A stretch of DNA of 64,000 nt from Sphingobium sp. AP50 (GCF_900109095.1 NZ_FNYZ01000008.1:62001-126000); one strand, 5' to 3'; counted from the first letter of the stretch, positions 35,265-44,680 are shown. A program made the numbers and translations. Notes: generated by a model from the sequence alone, not told the origin.

Positions 35265-36659
35265 GTGACCAAAAGCCGTATCGACGCCGCCACCGCGATC
35301 AGCGTGATGGACCTGTTCACCATCGGCATAGGTCCGTCCAGCTCGCACACCGTCGGGCCGATGCGCGCTGCGCTGATGTTCATGGACACGCTGCCGTCTC
35401 ATCCCGACCGGGTCCAGTGCGAATTGTTCGGGTCGTTGGCCCTGACCGGCCGGGGCCACGCCACCGACAGCGCCATCCTGCTCGGCCTGTCGGGCTATCG
35501 CCCCGAAAGCGTCGATCCGGACGCCATTCCCGCCATATTGGCCGCCATTCGCGACGATCGCCGCATCCGTGCCGGCAGCGCCCTGGACCATTGGGTTGCG
35601 TTCGAGGAGGATCGCGACCTGCTGTTCCGCATGGGCGAATTTCTGGAAGCGCACAGCAACGGCATGCGCTTTACCGCCTGGCTGCCGGGCCGGGCGGAGC
35701 CGCTGGTGCGCGACTATTATTCGATCGGCGGCGGCGCTGTCCTACCCGGTGTCGTGCCGGTCAGCGACAATGCCCCGCTCGGCCATAATGTGGTGCAGCC
35801 CTATCCCTTCTCCTCCGGTGTCGAAATGCTGGCGCAGGGGGAGGCCAGCGGCCTGTCGATCGCAACTCTGGTTCTGCGCAACGAGGGCGCCTGGCGCGTA
35901 CAGGCGGAAACCGACGGCTTTCTCGACAGCGTGATCGATGCCATGTCCGCCTCCATCGATCGGGGACTGGAACAGGAAGGCCTTCTACCTGGTGGATTGA
36001 AGGTCCGCCGTCGCGCCCGCGCCATCCATCAGCGCTTGCGCTTGCAACAGGATGCGCTGGGGCCCGCCCAGATCTTCGAATGGGTCAGCCTGTTCGCGCT
36101 GGCGGTGAACGAGGAAAATGCAGCAGGCGGCCGGGTCGTCACTGCGCCCACCAATGGCGCGGCGGGTGTGATCCCGGCGGTTCTGCACTATTATCGCCGC
36201 TTTGTGCCCGGCGCGGATCACGATGGCGAGCGTCGCTTCCTGCTCACCGCCGCCGCGATCGGCTTCCTTTACAAGAAGCGCGCCTCCATCTCCGCCGCCG
36301 AAATGGGCTGTCAGGGGGAGGTCGGCGTCGCCTGTTCCATGGCGGCGGCCGGGCTGGCCGCGGTGCTGGGCGGTACCAACCAGCAGATCGAAAATGCCGC
36401 CGAAATCGGCATGGAACATAATCTTGGCCTCACCTGCGATCCGATCGGCGGGCTGGTCCAGATCCCCTGTATCGAACGCAATACGATGGGCGCGGTCAAG
36501 GCGATCAATGCCGCCTATCTCGCGCTTCAGGGCGACGGCCGCCATATCGTCAGCCTGGACGCGGTGATCGAAACCATGCGCCAGACGGGTGAGGACATGG
36601 CCAGCCGCTACAAGGAAACTTCGCTCGGCGGCCTTGCCGTCAATGTGGTGGAGTGCTGA
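35265..36659 (+). CDS. sdaA: L-serine ammonia-lyase (iron-sulfur, single-chain)
   Basis: This 464-aa enzyme converts L-serine to pyruvate and ammonia. The beta domain has [19 protein letters not shown] near the N-terminus. The alpha domain has [20 protein letters not shown] and [16 protein letters not shown], which carry the cysteines of the [4Fe-4S] cluster. Length and fused domain order fit the SdaA/SdaB type. It starts with a GTG one base after the tamB stop, so it is likely cotranscribed with tamAB although unrelated in function. Confidence 0.95.
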   Translation: MTKSRIDAATAISVMDLFTIGIGPSSSHTVGPMRAALMFMDTLPSHPDRVQCELFGSLALTGRGHATDSAILLGLSGYRPESVDPDAIPAILAAIRDDRRIRAGSALDHWVAFEEDRDLLFRMGEFLEAHSNGMRFTAWLPGRAEPLVRDYYSIGGGAVLPGVVPVSDNAPLGHNVVQPYPFSSGVEMLAQGEASGLSIATLVLRNEGAWRVQAETDGFLDSVIDAMSASIDRGLEQEGLLPGGLKVRRRARAIHQRLRLQQDALGPAQIFEWVSLFALAVNEENAAGGRVVTAPTNGAAGVIPAVLHYYRRFVPGADHDGERRFLLTAAAIGFLYKKRASISAAEMGCQGEVGVACSMAAAGLAAVLGGTNQQIENAAEIGMEHNLGLTCDPIGGLVQIPCIERNTMGAVKAINAAYLALQGDGRHIVSLDAVIETMRQTGEDMASRYKETSLGGLAVNVVEC

Positions 36660-36838
36660 ATCGGTTCCTTCGCTTCATCGCTTCGACAACACATATGCAA
36701 GACGAGCAGAGGCGATTTCGTGTCATTAATGCCACATAATCAATTGTTTATCTGGCGTTCATGAAACAAAGATGGCCGCTCCGGCTTCATCGCCTCACCC
36801 CGTCGAAAGGGGAGAGAATGACGAACGGAGTATCTGTT

Positions 36839-37492
36839 ATGCGTAAGTTGATGGTCGCAACCCTTCTGGCCGGCGCAACCGTCGCCACCCCCGCGCTGGC
36901 ACAGGACCCCGCGCCGACCTTCACCGGTCCCCGCGTCGAAGCAATCCTAGGCTATGACCGTACCGGCGCCGGCAGCGATGTCGATAATGACAATGGCAAT
37001 GACGATCAGAATATCGATGGTCTGCTTTACGGTATCGGCGCAGGCTATGACATGAACCTGGGCAGCGCGGTCGTCGGTGTCGAAGGCGAATATACCGACT
37101 CCACCGCCAAGAGCAGCCGTAGCGACTTTTCCGACCAGTTCGGTTTCGGCCGCGTGAAGCAGGGCCGCGACCTCTATATCGGTGCGCGCGCCGGTATCCT
37201 CGCCAACCCGCAGACGCTCGTCTATGTGAAGGGCGGCTATACCAACACCAAGCTGGACGTGCTGGCCGGCGACACCGACGAGACGACCGACACCGCTTTC
37301 AAGCTGGACGGCTGGCGCATTGGTGCGGGCGTGGAACGGGCGATCAACGCCAACACCTTCGCCAAGGTGGAATATCGCTATTCCAAATATGAGGATGCTC
37401 ACATCAATTTCGCTGATGGATCGACCAGCAGCGAATTCGGCATCGACACCGATCGCCATCAGGTCGTCGGCAGCATCGGCTGGCGTTTCTAA
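36839..37492 (+). CDS. Outer-membrane beta-barrel protein (OmpA/Opa-type, 8-strand)
   Basis: This 217-aa protein starts at the ATG at 36839 with GGAG 8 nt upstream; an ATG at 36818 after AAAGGGGAGAG is the alternative. The signal peptide MRKLMVATLLAGATVATPAL is cut before QDP. The mature part has alternating strands such as LYGIGAGYDMNL, VVGVEGEYTD, LYIGARAGI and LVYVKGGYTN, and ends in the barrel signal GSIGWRF. An Asp/Asn-rich loop (DVDNDNGNDDQN) is probably exposed at the surface. It resembles the porin-like 'outer membrane beta-barrel' proteins abundant in sphingomonads. Confidence 0.88.
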   Translation: MRKLMVATLLAGATVATPALAQDPAPTFTGPRVEAILGYDRTGAGSDVDNDNGNDDQNIDGLLYGIGAGYDMNLGSAVVGVEGEYTDSTAKSSRSDFSDQFGFGRVKQGRDLYIGARAGILANPQTLVYVKGGYTNTKLDVLAGDTDETTDTAFKLDGWRIGAGVERAINANTFAKVEYRYSKYEDAHINFADGSTSSEFGIDTDRHQVVGSIGWRF

Positions 37493-37701
37493 GGCATCGC
37501 GCCTTTAGTCTGCACTACCCCCGTTCGCTCCGGGTCTGTCGAGAACGCTCTCGCGCGCTGGCCGGACGGGGAACGGAGCAGACTGAAGGGTGCAAAGTAC
37601 AGGTCGAGGGGGAAGGGGCCGGTCATGCGATCGGCCCCTTTTTCCGTCGTCACGCCGATGCCCCCTATCTGCCCGCTTGCGGGGATGCTATTTACATCCT
37701 T

Positions 37702-38121
37702 GTGAGTAACGCGATTCCCCACCTGTATCCGGTCGGCATCGACCCCGAAGACATCGACTTCATGGGTCATGTCAACAATGCCAGCTACCTGAAATGGGTG
37801 CAGAATGCCGTGCTGGACCATTGGCGCGCGCTGGCCCCGGCCGAAGCGGTCGCCCAGCATCTGTGGGTCGCGCTCAAGCATGAAATCACCTATCGCAAGC
37901 CCACTTTCCTCGACGACGAAGTGATCGCCACCGTCCTGCTGGAAAAGGTGCAGGGCGCCCGTGCCTTCTACGAAACCGTGATCCGCCGGGGCGAGGAAGT
38001 GCTGGCCGAGGTCAAATCCAGTTGGTGCTGCGTCGATGCCAGCAGCCTGCGCCCTGCCCGGCTGACGCGGGAAGTGATCCAGCATTTCTTCCCCGGAGAT
38101 GAGGGCGAAGAGCGCGCCTGA
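37702..38121 (+). CDS. Acyl-CoA thioesterase, hotdog fold (4HBT)
   Basis: This 139-aa protein has a GTG start. The hotdog-fold thioesterase signature of the YbgC/4-hydroxybenzoyl-CoA class is clear: DFMGHVNNASYLKWVQNAVL, where the Asp of the GHVNN region lies in the active site, followed by HEITYRKPTFLDDEV and FYETVIRRGEEVLAEV. It hydrolyses acyl-CoA thioesters of unknown chain length. The ribosome binding site is weak. A REP-like repeat follows. Confidence 0.85.
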   Translation: MSNAIPHLYPVGIDPEDIDFMGHVNNASYLKWVQNAVLDHWRALAPAEAVAQHLWVALKHEITYRKPTFLDDEVIATVLLEKVQGARAFYETVIRRGEEVLAEVKSSWCCVDASSLRPARLTREVIQHFFPGDEGEERA

Positions 38122-38167
38122 TCGACGGGCGGCTTATGGTTTGAACGGCGGAAAGCGAGCCTAATTT

Positions 38168-38303
38168 CTTCTCCCATCGGGAGAGGAAGAGCCCCGCTCG
38201 GCGCAGCCGAGTGGGAAAATGAGGGTGATGCAAGGCGCGACCTTTGCCCTCACCCTTCCGCCGTGCTTCGCACGGCTCCCTCCCTCTCCCGGCGGGAGAG
38301 GGA
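38168..38303. repeat. Composite REP-like palindromic repeat
   Basis: Three nested pairings are present: CTCCCATCGGGAGAG at the left, GAGGGTGA (38221 on) with TCACCCTT (about 38249), and a perfect 10-bp hairpin at the right end, TCCCTCTCCC-GGC-GGGAGAGGGA (38281-38303). A smaller GCCGTGC/GCACGGC stem lies inside. The arrangement matches the repeat at 56801-56950. Confidence 0.75.
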
Positions 38304-38319
38304 ATTTGACCAATCCCCC

Positions 38320-38994
38320 CTACAGCGTCGCCTCAATCTCCCGCGCGGCCATGTCGGGATTTTCCGCCTGGCTGATCGGGCGGCCGATCACCAGCATCGA
38401 TGCGCCCCGGTCCAGCGCCTCGCGCGGGGTCACGGCGCGCTTCTGGTCGCCCATCGCGCCGCCGGTCGGGCGCACGCCGGGCACCACGAAATAGCCGCCA
38501 TTCCAGGCCGCCTTGGCGATCGCCACTTCCGCGCCGGAGCAGACGATGCCGTCCAGCCCGGCGCTCTGCGCCAGATCGGCCAGCCGACGGACCTGATCCT
38601 CCGCCTTGCCGCCTACGCCAATGTCCAGCAGGTCGCCATCGTCCAGGCTGGTCAGCACGGTCACGGCGACCACCTTCGTATTCACGCCCGCCGCCGCCTT
38701 CGCATCCTCCAGCATGGCGCGGCCACCGGCGGCATGGACGGTCAGCACCGCCGGTTCCAGCATGTGCAGCGCCTGCACCGCCTTGGCCACCGTATTGGGA
38801 ATGTCGTGCAGTTTGAGGTCGAGGAAGATCGGCAGGCCGAACTTCATCATCTCATGCACGCCATGATGGCCGTTGGCGCAGAAAAATTCGAGGCCCAGCT
38901 TCAGCCCGCCGACATGATGCTTCACCTGCCCGGCAAGCGTCTGCGCCTTGCTCAGGTCGGGCGTGTCGATGGCGACATAGATGGGGCTGCTCAT
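38320..38994 (-). CDS. pyrF: Orotidine 5'-phosphate decarboxylase
   Basis: This 224-aa enzyme makes UMP from OMP in the last step of pyrimidine synthesis. It is a TIM barrel with the signature FLDLKLHDIPNTVAK (the D-x-K-x-x-D catalytic set), VVPGVRPTGGAMGDQ phosphate-binding region and VIGRPIS. The start ATG at 38994 overlaps the stop of the upstream lapA-like gene by 4 bp. The lapA-pyrF neighbourhood is common in proteobacteria. Confidence 0.96.
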   Translation of the reverse strand: MSSPIYVAIDTPDLSKAQTLAGQVKHHVGGLKLGLEFFCANGHHGVHEMMKFGLPIFLDLKLHDIPNTVAKAVQALHMLEPAVLTVHAAGGRAMLEDAKAAAGVNTKVVAVTVLTSLDDGDLLDIGVGGKAEDQVRRLADLAQSAGLDGIVCSGAEVAIAKAAWNGGYFVVPGVRPTGGAMGDQKRAVTPREALDRGASMLVIGRPISQAENPDMAAREIEATL

Positions 38995-39368
38995 GCTGGT
39001 CCTGTAAGGCTGGAATTGGGGGTATGGGAGTCCGTAATCGCCGCAATGGCGGGCTGTTCCGGCGCCAGAGAGGCCAGGGTCGGCGCTGGTGTCGGCGCTG
39101 GCGGCGGGGATGCTGCTGCTGCGGTCGCGGCGGCGAGCGCCCGTTCGCTGCTGTCCAGCCGACGCTTCAGGCGCCAGCGGGTGGCCCGCGCCATGATCCA
39201 GAAGGGCAGGGCGCCCAGCAGGAATGCGCCGATCAGCAGGACGGGCAATTTGGTTTCCATCACCATGTCGCCCCATAGGCGCACGGTCACGGGGACATAA
39301 TTCGCCATGCAGAAGAAGGCGAGCCCCACGGCGATGACGACCCAGAAGGCTGTCCGCAAAAATTGCAT
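38991..39368 (-). CDS. lapA: LapA (DUF1049) domain membrane protein
   Basis: This 125-aa protein has two membrane helices (about 5-25, LRTAFWVVIAVGLAFFCMAN, and 41-61, LPVLLIGAFLLGALPFWIMA) joined by a short periplasmic loop with VPVTVRLWGD. A basic cytoplasmic segment (RWRLKRRLDSSERAL) and a Pro/Ala-rich tail follow. This is the LapA layout; in E. coli LapA works with LapB in lipopolysaccharide assembly control. It is coupled to pyrF by ATGA overlap. Confidence 0.82.
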   Translation of the reverse strand: MQFLRTAFWVVIAVGLAFFCMANYVPVTVRLWGDMVMETKLPVLLIGAFLLGALPFWIMARATRWRLKRRLDSSERALAAATAAAASPPPAPTPAPTLASLAPEQPAIAAITDSHTPNSSLTGPA

Positions 39369-39403
39369 AGGCTTGAAACCCCTTGCTGCTGCTTTCGGGC
39401 AGC

Positions 39404-40276
39404 TTAGGCGATTGCAGCCGATTTCGAAAGCGCCGGATGGATTTTGTCGATGGCGATGGTCATGGACAGATGCGCCGTCGCGCCGGCGGGCAGCACGGCC
39501 ATGCCGCCCCGGTTGATCGCGTCGGGCATATGGCTGACCGGTTCCAGACAGAAATCGATGCTGCCGGGCGGGCGATAGACATGCAGATAGTCGGCGCCCG
39601 TGGCGTCAACCGTCAGGCGCAGCCCGTCGCCACGATCGACCACCGCCGGGCCGGTCCAGCCGGTATAAGCATTGTCGACCAGCGTGTCGCCGCGAACAAT
39701 CGCGGACTGCGACCAGTCGCCCAGCGCATCGGCGGGCGCTTCCCGGTCAGGCAGCATGTCGGGCGTCGAAAGCCACAGGCCGCGCGCATCGAAGCGCAGC
39801 GTCGTCTCCGCATCGGCCAGAAAATAGGGATGGAAGCCAAGGCCTGCCGGCATCGGCGCGTCACCGATATTGGTGAGAGACAGCGACATGGACAGGTGCG
39901 AGAGCGTCAGCGCGACATGCTGTTCCGCCCGATAGGGCCAGGGCCAGCCTGCGTCACCCGGATGTTCGTGGATCAGGCGGGTGGAGGCATCGTCTGTCTC
40001 GACCGCTGTCCACATCGTCTGCCAGCCAAAGCCATGGATGCTGTGCGGGTGATCGCCGAAGTTGAGCGGTAGCTGATAATGCTGCCCGTCAAAGGCGAAC
40101 CGCCCGTCCGCTATGCGATTGGCATAGGGGACGAGCGGGAAACTGGCCATCGCCAGCGGATCGGCAGCGTCGGCAGGCGCGCGGCGCAGCAGGTCGACGC
40201 CATCCAGCGCCAGCCAGAGCAGCGATCCGCCGACCGTGGGGGAGAGGGCTGCTTCCAGCCCTCCCGCCTTCAACAT
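39404..40276 (-). CDS. Aldose 1-epimerase family protein
   Basis: This 290-aa member of the galactose-mutarotase superfamily carries the conserved substrate Arg in VPYANRI (preceding DGRFAFDG), the histidines in SIHGFGWQ and GFHPYF and the catalytic-base Glu in CLEPVSHMPDAI. Mutarotases interconvert alpha and beta anomers. As the last gene of the xylose operon it would supply the anomer used by xylose dehydrogenase. It starts 14 nt after the sugar porter stop. Confidence 0.87.
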   Translation of the reverse strand: MLKAGGLEAALSPTVGGSLLWLALDGVDLLRRAPADAADPLAMASFPLVPYANRIADGRFAFDGQHYQLPLNFGDHPHSIHGFGWQTMWTAVETDDASTRLIHEHPGDAGWPWPYRAEQHVALTLSHLSMSLSLTNIGDAPMPAGLGFHPYFLADAETTLRFDARGLWLSTPDMLPDREAPADALGDWSQSAIVRGDTLVDNAYTGWTGPAVVDRGDGLRLTVDATGADYLHVYRPPGSIDFCLEPVSHMPDAINRGGMAVLPAGATAHLSMTIAIDKIHPALSKSAAIA

Positions 40277-40290
40277 GATGATATGCTTGC

Positions 40291-41703
40291 TCAGCCGACC
40301 ATATCCTCAAGCTCGCGGCCCTTGGTTTCATGTACCATGGCGCGGACGAAGAAGAAGCTGATCGCCGCGAACAGCGCATAGCCGGTATAGGTGACGACCA
40401 GCCCCGGCGACACGGCGAGCGAGGGGAAGCTGACCGAAATGGCGGCGTTGGCGATCCACTGGGCAAAGCCCGCGACCGCCAGACCCGATCCGCGAATCTG
40501 GTTCGGGAACATTTCGCCCAGCATCACCCACATGATCGGACCCCAGCTGAGGTTGAAGAAGATCACATAAAGGTTGGCCGCGATCAGCGCCATCAGGCCG
40601 TTATGGCCCGGCAGCACGACGCCGCCATCCGCGCCGGTGACGGCGGTGGAGAAGGCATAGGCGACCACCGCCAGCGTCACGGCCATGCCGGCCGATCCGA
40701 TCAGCAGCAGCGGCTTGCGACCGATCTTGTCCACCAGCATGATGGTGCCCAGGCACGCGCCGATCGACAGCACGCCCGAGAGGATGTTGATCTGAAGCGC
40801 ATTATCTTCCGAAAAGCCGACGGCTTCCCACAGGGTCGCGCCATAATAGAAGACGACATTGATGCCGACCAGCTGCTGGAAGACGGCAAGGCCAATGCCG
40901 GTCCACACGATCGGGCGGATCTTGCCCGTGGTCTTGCTGATCAGGTCCGACAGCTTCGGGCGATGATGATCGGCGGCCAGGCTGGCGCGGATTTCGGTCA
41001 CTTTGCGCGCGGCTTCCTGCGGCCCGAACAGGCGGGTGAGGACGTCCAGCGCGCGCTTGTCATGTCCGCGTGCGACCAGATAGCGGGGGCTTTCGGGAAT
41101 GACGAGCAGGGCAAGGAAATAGATGGCGGCCGGGATCGCCTGCAACCAGAACATCCAGCGCCAGGCCGGGAAGTCCAGCCACAGCGGCGCGGTCGAACCA
41201 CCGGCATAGCGGGCCAGCACGAAATTAGCGACGAAGGCGCCGGTCAGGCCGGAAATGATCATCACCTGCTGCACCGACGACAGGCGTCCGCGCACATTGG
41301 CGGGGGTGACTTCGGAGATATAGACGGGCGAAATGACGCTGGCTGCGCCCACGCCCAGACCGCCGATGATGCGGGCGATGATGAAGATGGCGGAGGAGCC
41401 GGCCGCGCCGGCGACCAGCGCGCTGACGAGGAAGAGGATGGCGGCGAGCATCATCACGCCGCGTCGGCCAATGATGTCAGCCATGCGGCCCGCGCCGAAC
41501 GCGCCGATCGAAGAGCCGACCAGAATCGCGCCGACATTCACGCCGATGCCTAGCTTGCCCAGATCGAAGGCGGCTTCCAGCCCCTTCTGCGTGCCGTTGA
41601 TGACGCCCGAATCATAGCCGAACATGAAGCCACCGATCGTCGCGACGGCGACAATCGCGGCGATGAAGGCCATATTGACCCTCTCGGCGCTCCCCTCACT
41701 CAT
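40291..41703 (-). CDS. xylE: MFS sugar porter (D-xylose:H+ symporter type)
   Basis: This 470-aa transporter has twelve membrane helices and the sugar-porter signatures: FGYDSGVINGTQ in helix 1, GRMADIIGRRG between helices 2 and 3, PESPRYLV before the middle loop, a QQLVGINVVFYYG stretch in helix 7 and HETKGREL at the C-terminus (PETKG class). It imports a pentose or hexose by proton symport. Lying within the xylX-xylB-lactonase operon it most likely carries D-xylose. The ATG at 41703 follows GGAAGGA. Confidence 0.9.
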   Translation of the reverse strand: MSEGSAERVNMAFIAAIVAVATIGGFMFGYDSGVINGTQKGLEAAFDLGKLGIGVNVGAILVGSSIGAFGAGRMADIIGRRGVMMLAAILFLVSALVAGAAGSSAIFIIARIIGGLGVGAASVISPVYISEVTPANVRGRLSSVQQVMIISGLTGAFVANFVLARYAGGSTAPLWLDFPAWRWMFWLQAIPAAIYFLALLVIPESPRYLVARGHDKRALDVLTRLFGPQEAARKVTEIRASLAADHHRPKLSDLISKTTGKIRPIVWTGIGLAVFQQLVGINVVFYYGATLWEAVGFSEDNALQINILSGVLSIGACLGTIMLVDKIGRKPLLLIGSAGMAVTLAVVAYAFSTAVTGADGGVVLPGHNGLMALIAANLYVIFFNLSWGPIMWVMLGEMFPNQIRGSGLAVAGFAQWIANAAISVSFPSLAVSPGLVVTYTGYALFAAISFFFVRAMVHETKGRELEDMVG

Positions 41704-41728
41704 TATAGCGTTCCTTCCAAATCTCTCA

Positions 41729-42613
41729 TTATATCGTTGCGATATGCCCTGGCAGCCCCGCGACGCCGGGATCGAAGGCGAACAGATCGCCTGCCAGAGG
41801 CTGCTTTGTCAACGCTGTCATATCCAGCCCCTTGCGCGCCGTCGTCGCATAGGCGGTCTTGAGGTCCGGACCGCCAAAGGCGATCTTGGTGATGTTGGCC
41901 ACGGGAAAGCGGATTTCGCGCATCAGCTTGCCCGCCGGATCATAGCGGCGCACCGCCCATCCGCCGAACAGGCCGGTCCACAGGCAGCCTTCGGCGTCCA
42001 CGGTGGGACCGTCGGGATAGCCCGCACCCTCTTCTATCTTGGTGAACAGGGTCGTGTTCCCGACCGATCCGTCCTGCTCCAGCTGGGTACGCCAGATGCG
42101 CTTGCCCAGCGTGTCGGTGTGATAGAGCGTGCGTCCGTCCGGCGACAGCGCCGGGCCGTTGGTGATCGATACGCAGGGTAGGCCCGCTTCGACGCAGACG
42201 CCTTTGTGGAAGCGGTAGAAATAGCCGCTATCGGCTTCCTCCGCGTCATCCATCGATCCGAACCACAGCGCACCGTCCGGCGCGACGCAGGCGTCATTCT
42301 GGCGATTGCCCGGCAGATGCGCTTCGGGGGCATGGATCAGCGTGAAGCTAGCCTGCACGGGGTCGAAGCGATGCACGCCCGATTGCAGGCCGACGGCAAA
42401 CAGGCCGTCGTCGGTGGGCGCTATCCATCCCACCTGACCGGGCGCGGCCCAGCTTTGCCCGACGTCGATCGCCGGATCATAGCGGTGGATGCGATGCGCC
42501 TTGATATCGACGAACCACAGCGCCGCGTCGCGCGCGACCCAGACCGGGCCTTCGCCCAGCGTCGCGCCGACCGACAGGACGCTTTGCGGCGCGGTGGACA
42601 GATCGACCGTCAT
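41729..42613 (-). CDS. xylC: SMP-30/gluconolactonase family sugar lactonase (xylonolactonase)
   Basis: This 294-aa six-bladed beta-propeller of the regucalcin/SMP-30 family starts at the ATG at 42613. Metal ligands are visible in their usual settings: LGEGPVW (Glu), SITNGPALSPDGRTLYHTDT (Asn, Asp) and YPDGPTVDAEGCLW. It hydrolyses sugar lactones; between xylose dehydrogenase and the porter the expected substrate is D-xylono-1,4(5)-lactone, the product of XylB. It starts 4 nt after the XylB stop. Confidence 0.88.
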   Translation of the reverse strand: MTVDLSTAPQSVLSVGATLGEGPVWVARDAALWFVDIKAHRIHRYDPAIDVGQSWAAPGQVGWIAPTDDGLFAVGLQSGVHRFDPVQASFTLIHAPEAHLPGNRQNDACVAPDGALWFGSMDDAEEADSGYFYRFHKGVCVEAGLPCVSITNGPALSPDGRTLYHTDTLGKRIWRTQLEQDGSVGNTTLFTKIEEGAGYPDGPTVDAEGCLWTGLFGGWAVRRYDPAGKLMREIRFPVANITKIAFGGPDLKTAYATTARKGLDMTALTKQPLAGDLFAFDPGVAGLPGHIATI

Positions 42614-42617
42614 GACG

Positions 42618-43376
42618 TCAGCGCCAGCCGGCATCGATGAAATAGTCATGCGCGGTGCAGTAACGCGCATCGTCCGACGCCAGGAACATCGCCAGCGCGG
42701 CGACATCGACCGGCAGGATGCGGCCATCGAGACACTGGGCCGCGACGATTTCCGCTTCGCCTTCGGGCGTGTACCATTTTTCCTGACGCAGCGTCTTCAC
42801 ATTGCCGGGGATGATGGTGTTGACGCGAATATTGTCGCGGCCAAGATCGCGCGCCAGACTGCGGGTCAGGCCTTCGATCGCGGCCTTGGACGTCTGGTAC
42901 AGGACCAGTTCGGGCAGAGCGAGGTGCCAACTGATCGACCCGAAGTTCAGGATCACGCCGCCACCGGCGCGCTTCATCGCCGGGACCACGGCCTGCGCCG
43001 CGAAGAAGAGGTGGCGCAGGTTCACCGCCATCCGCTCTTCCCAATAAGCCGGGGTCACTTCCTCGATCGTGTGACGGTCATCATTGGCGGCATTGTTGAT
43101 CAGGATGTCGATCCCGCCCAGTTCACCTTCGACCTTCGCCATCATGGCCTGCACGGCGTCTATGTCGCGCAGATCGACGGCATGGAAGATCGGCGTGAAG
43201 TCTGCGCCGGACAAGCGCGCGACCAGTGCTTCACTCGCGTCCACGGCGATGTCGCAGAAGGCGACCTGCGCACCCTGACCGACGAAGGCCTCGACCAGCC
43301 CTTCGCCGATACCGCTACCGCCGCCGCTGATGAAAACCCGCTTGCCCTTCAGGCTCGGGTAGATGGCGTGGCTCAT
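42618..43376 (-). CDS. xylB: NAD-dependent D-xylose 1-dehydrogenase (SDR family)
   Basis: This 252-aa short-chain dehydrogenase has a cofactor loop SGGGSGIGEG, NNAANDDRH, the catalytic Ser in NFGSISWH and YQTSK (Tyr and Lys). Several long stretches match the Caulobacter xylose dehydrogenase as I remember it: IYPSLKGKRV at the start, NDDRH, then NVKTLRQEKWYTPEGEAEIV and YFIDAGWR at the end. It oxidises D-xylose to xylonolactone in the first step of the Weimberg pathway. The start overlaps the xylX stop by 4 bp. Confidence 0.92.
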   Translation of the reverse strand: MSHAIYPSLKGKRVFISGGGSGIGEGLVEAFVGQGAQVAFCDIAVDASEALVARLSGADFTPIFHAVDLRDIDAVQAMMAKVEGELGGIDILINNAANDDRHTIEEVTPAYWEERMAVNLRHLFFAAQAVVPAMKRAGGGVILNFGSISWHLALPELVLYQTSKAAIEGLTRSLARDLGRDNIRVNTIIPGNVKTLRQEKWYTPEGEAEIVAAQCLDGRILPVDVAALAMFLASDDARYCTAHDYFIDAGWR

Positions 43377-44518
43377 GCGGTTTCCTTTTCCGCTACGGTC
43401 AGCAGACCGCGCGTCGCGAGATTGGTCATCAGGGCGGTCAGGCCGAAGGTCCAGGGGGCGGCGTCCTTCGACGTGACGACTGTGTTGGTCAGCTTGCCCA
43501 GACGCGGGGTGGAGATGGTCACCACGTCGCCGACCTTGTGGGTGAAGCCACGGCCCGGATCGTCGCGATCCTGCACGGGGGCGAAGAGCGTGCCCAGGAA
43601 CAGGGTGAAGCCATCGGGATATTGATGTTCGGACAGGGTCTGACGCACCAGTTCCAGCGGATCGCGGCTGATCTGGTTCATGCTGCTGACGCCTTCCAGA
43701 CGATAGCCTTCCGGCCCGTCGATGGTCAGTTCCACCTCTGCATTGCGCACATCATCAATGCCATAGTCGCCGTCGAACAGGCGGATGAGCGGGCCGAGCG
43801 CGCAGGAGGCGTTATTATCCTTCGCCTTGCCCAGCAGCAGCGCCGATCGCCCTTCGAAATCGCGCAGGTTCACGTCATTGCCCAGCGTCGCGCCGATAGC
43901 GCTCCCGGCGGCGTTGACGATCAGCACGACTTCGGGTTCAGGGTTGTTCCAGGTCGAGTCCGACCGGATGCCGATGTCCGCGCCCAGACCGACGGTGGAG
44001 AGCACCGGCGCCTTGGTAAAGACTTCCGCGTCAGGGCCGATCGCGACTTCCAGATATTGCGACCACAGGCCGTCCTCGATCAGCGCGGCCTTCAGCGCAG
44101 CGGCTTCTTCCGTGCCCGGCACCACGGCGCGGATCGATCCACCGACGCGCTCTTCCAGGCGGCCGCGAATCTCGGCGGCGGCGCCAGCGTCACCGCGTGC
44201 ACGCTCCTCGATCACGCGCTCCAGCGCGGACAGGGCAAAGGTCACGCCGCAGGCCTTGACGCATTGCAGGTCGACCGGGCTGAGCAGCGGGAGGTTGAGG
44301 TCTTCCAGCGGGCCGAGCGCTTCGCCCGATTCCGGCGCCAGCGGCAGCTTCTCGACCAGTTGCGCCACGGTCGGCGCGACCCGGCTCATATCATAGGTCA
44401 GGCCGTTGGCGACCAATATGGGGGAGGGGCCAGCGGCAGTCTGCACACGGCCGAGGAACAGGCCGCTGCGCCAGTCGGCAGGCAGGCTATCGAGCAGGGA
44501 GAAGTCGCCCGGCATCAT
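43373..44518 (-). CDS. xylX: 2-keto-3-deoxy-D-xylonate dehydratase (fumarylacetoacetate hydrolase family)
   Basis: This protein has about 381 aa. ATGs at 44518 and 44515 both follow AGGAG; 44515 has the better spacing, and an in-frame TTG lies at 44521. It is an FAH-fold protein strongly resembling Caulobacter XylX: LLGRV near the N-terminus, LERVIEERARGDAGAAAEIR, then LWSQYLEVAIGPDAEVFTK, NNPEPEVVLI (metal-binding Glu residues) and LRDFEGRSALLLGKAKDNNA. It converts 2-keto-3-deoxyxylonate to 2-oxoglutarate semialdehyde. It is first in the operon, with a LacI-type operator 28 nt upstream. Xylonate dehydratase (XylD) and the semialdehyde dehydrogenase (XylA) are not in the window. Confidence 0.9.
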   Translation of the reverse strand: MMPGDFSLLDSLPADWRSGLFLGRVQTAAGPSPILVANGLTYDMSRVAPTVAQLVEKLPLAPESGEALGPLEDLNLPLLSPVDLQCVKACGVTFALSALERVIEERARGDAGAAAEIRGRLEERVGGSIRAVVPGTEEAAALKAALIEDGLWSQYLEVAIGPDAEVFTKAPVLSTVGLGADIGIRSDSTWNNPEPEVVLIVNAAGSAIGATLGNDVNLRDFEGRSALLLGKAKDNNASCALGPLIRLFDGDYGIDDVRNAEVELTIDGPEGYRLEGVSSMNQISRDPLELVRQTLSEHQYPDGFTLFLGTLFAPVQDRDDPGRGFTHKVGDVVTISTPRLGKLTNTVVTSKDAAPWTFGLTALMTNLATRGLLTVAEKETA

Positions 44519-44545
44519 CAACTCCTAAATGGAACGGTTGTAAAT

Positions 44546-44559
44546 TGATAGCGCTACCA
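44546..44559. promoter_or_regulatory. LacI-type operator upstream of xylX
   Basis: TGATAGCGCTACCA sits 28 nt before the xylX start. With flanks it is the near-palindrome TTGATAGCGCTACCAA with the central CG typical of LacI-family operators. The same 14 bases recur at 61222-61235, and with one change in inverse orientation at 50738-50751. Confidence 0.7.
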
Positions 44560-44680
44560 ACATCGAACCGGGCGCGGAGTCAAGGGGTGTTGCGTAAAAG
44601 GCGCGTAAGCGAAAAGTCGTAGGGGTGGGACGTCTTGTCCCTTTTCCATCACCCGGCTTTGGGGCATAGATGATCGGACC

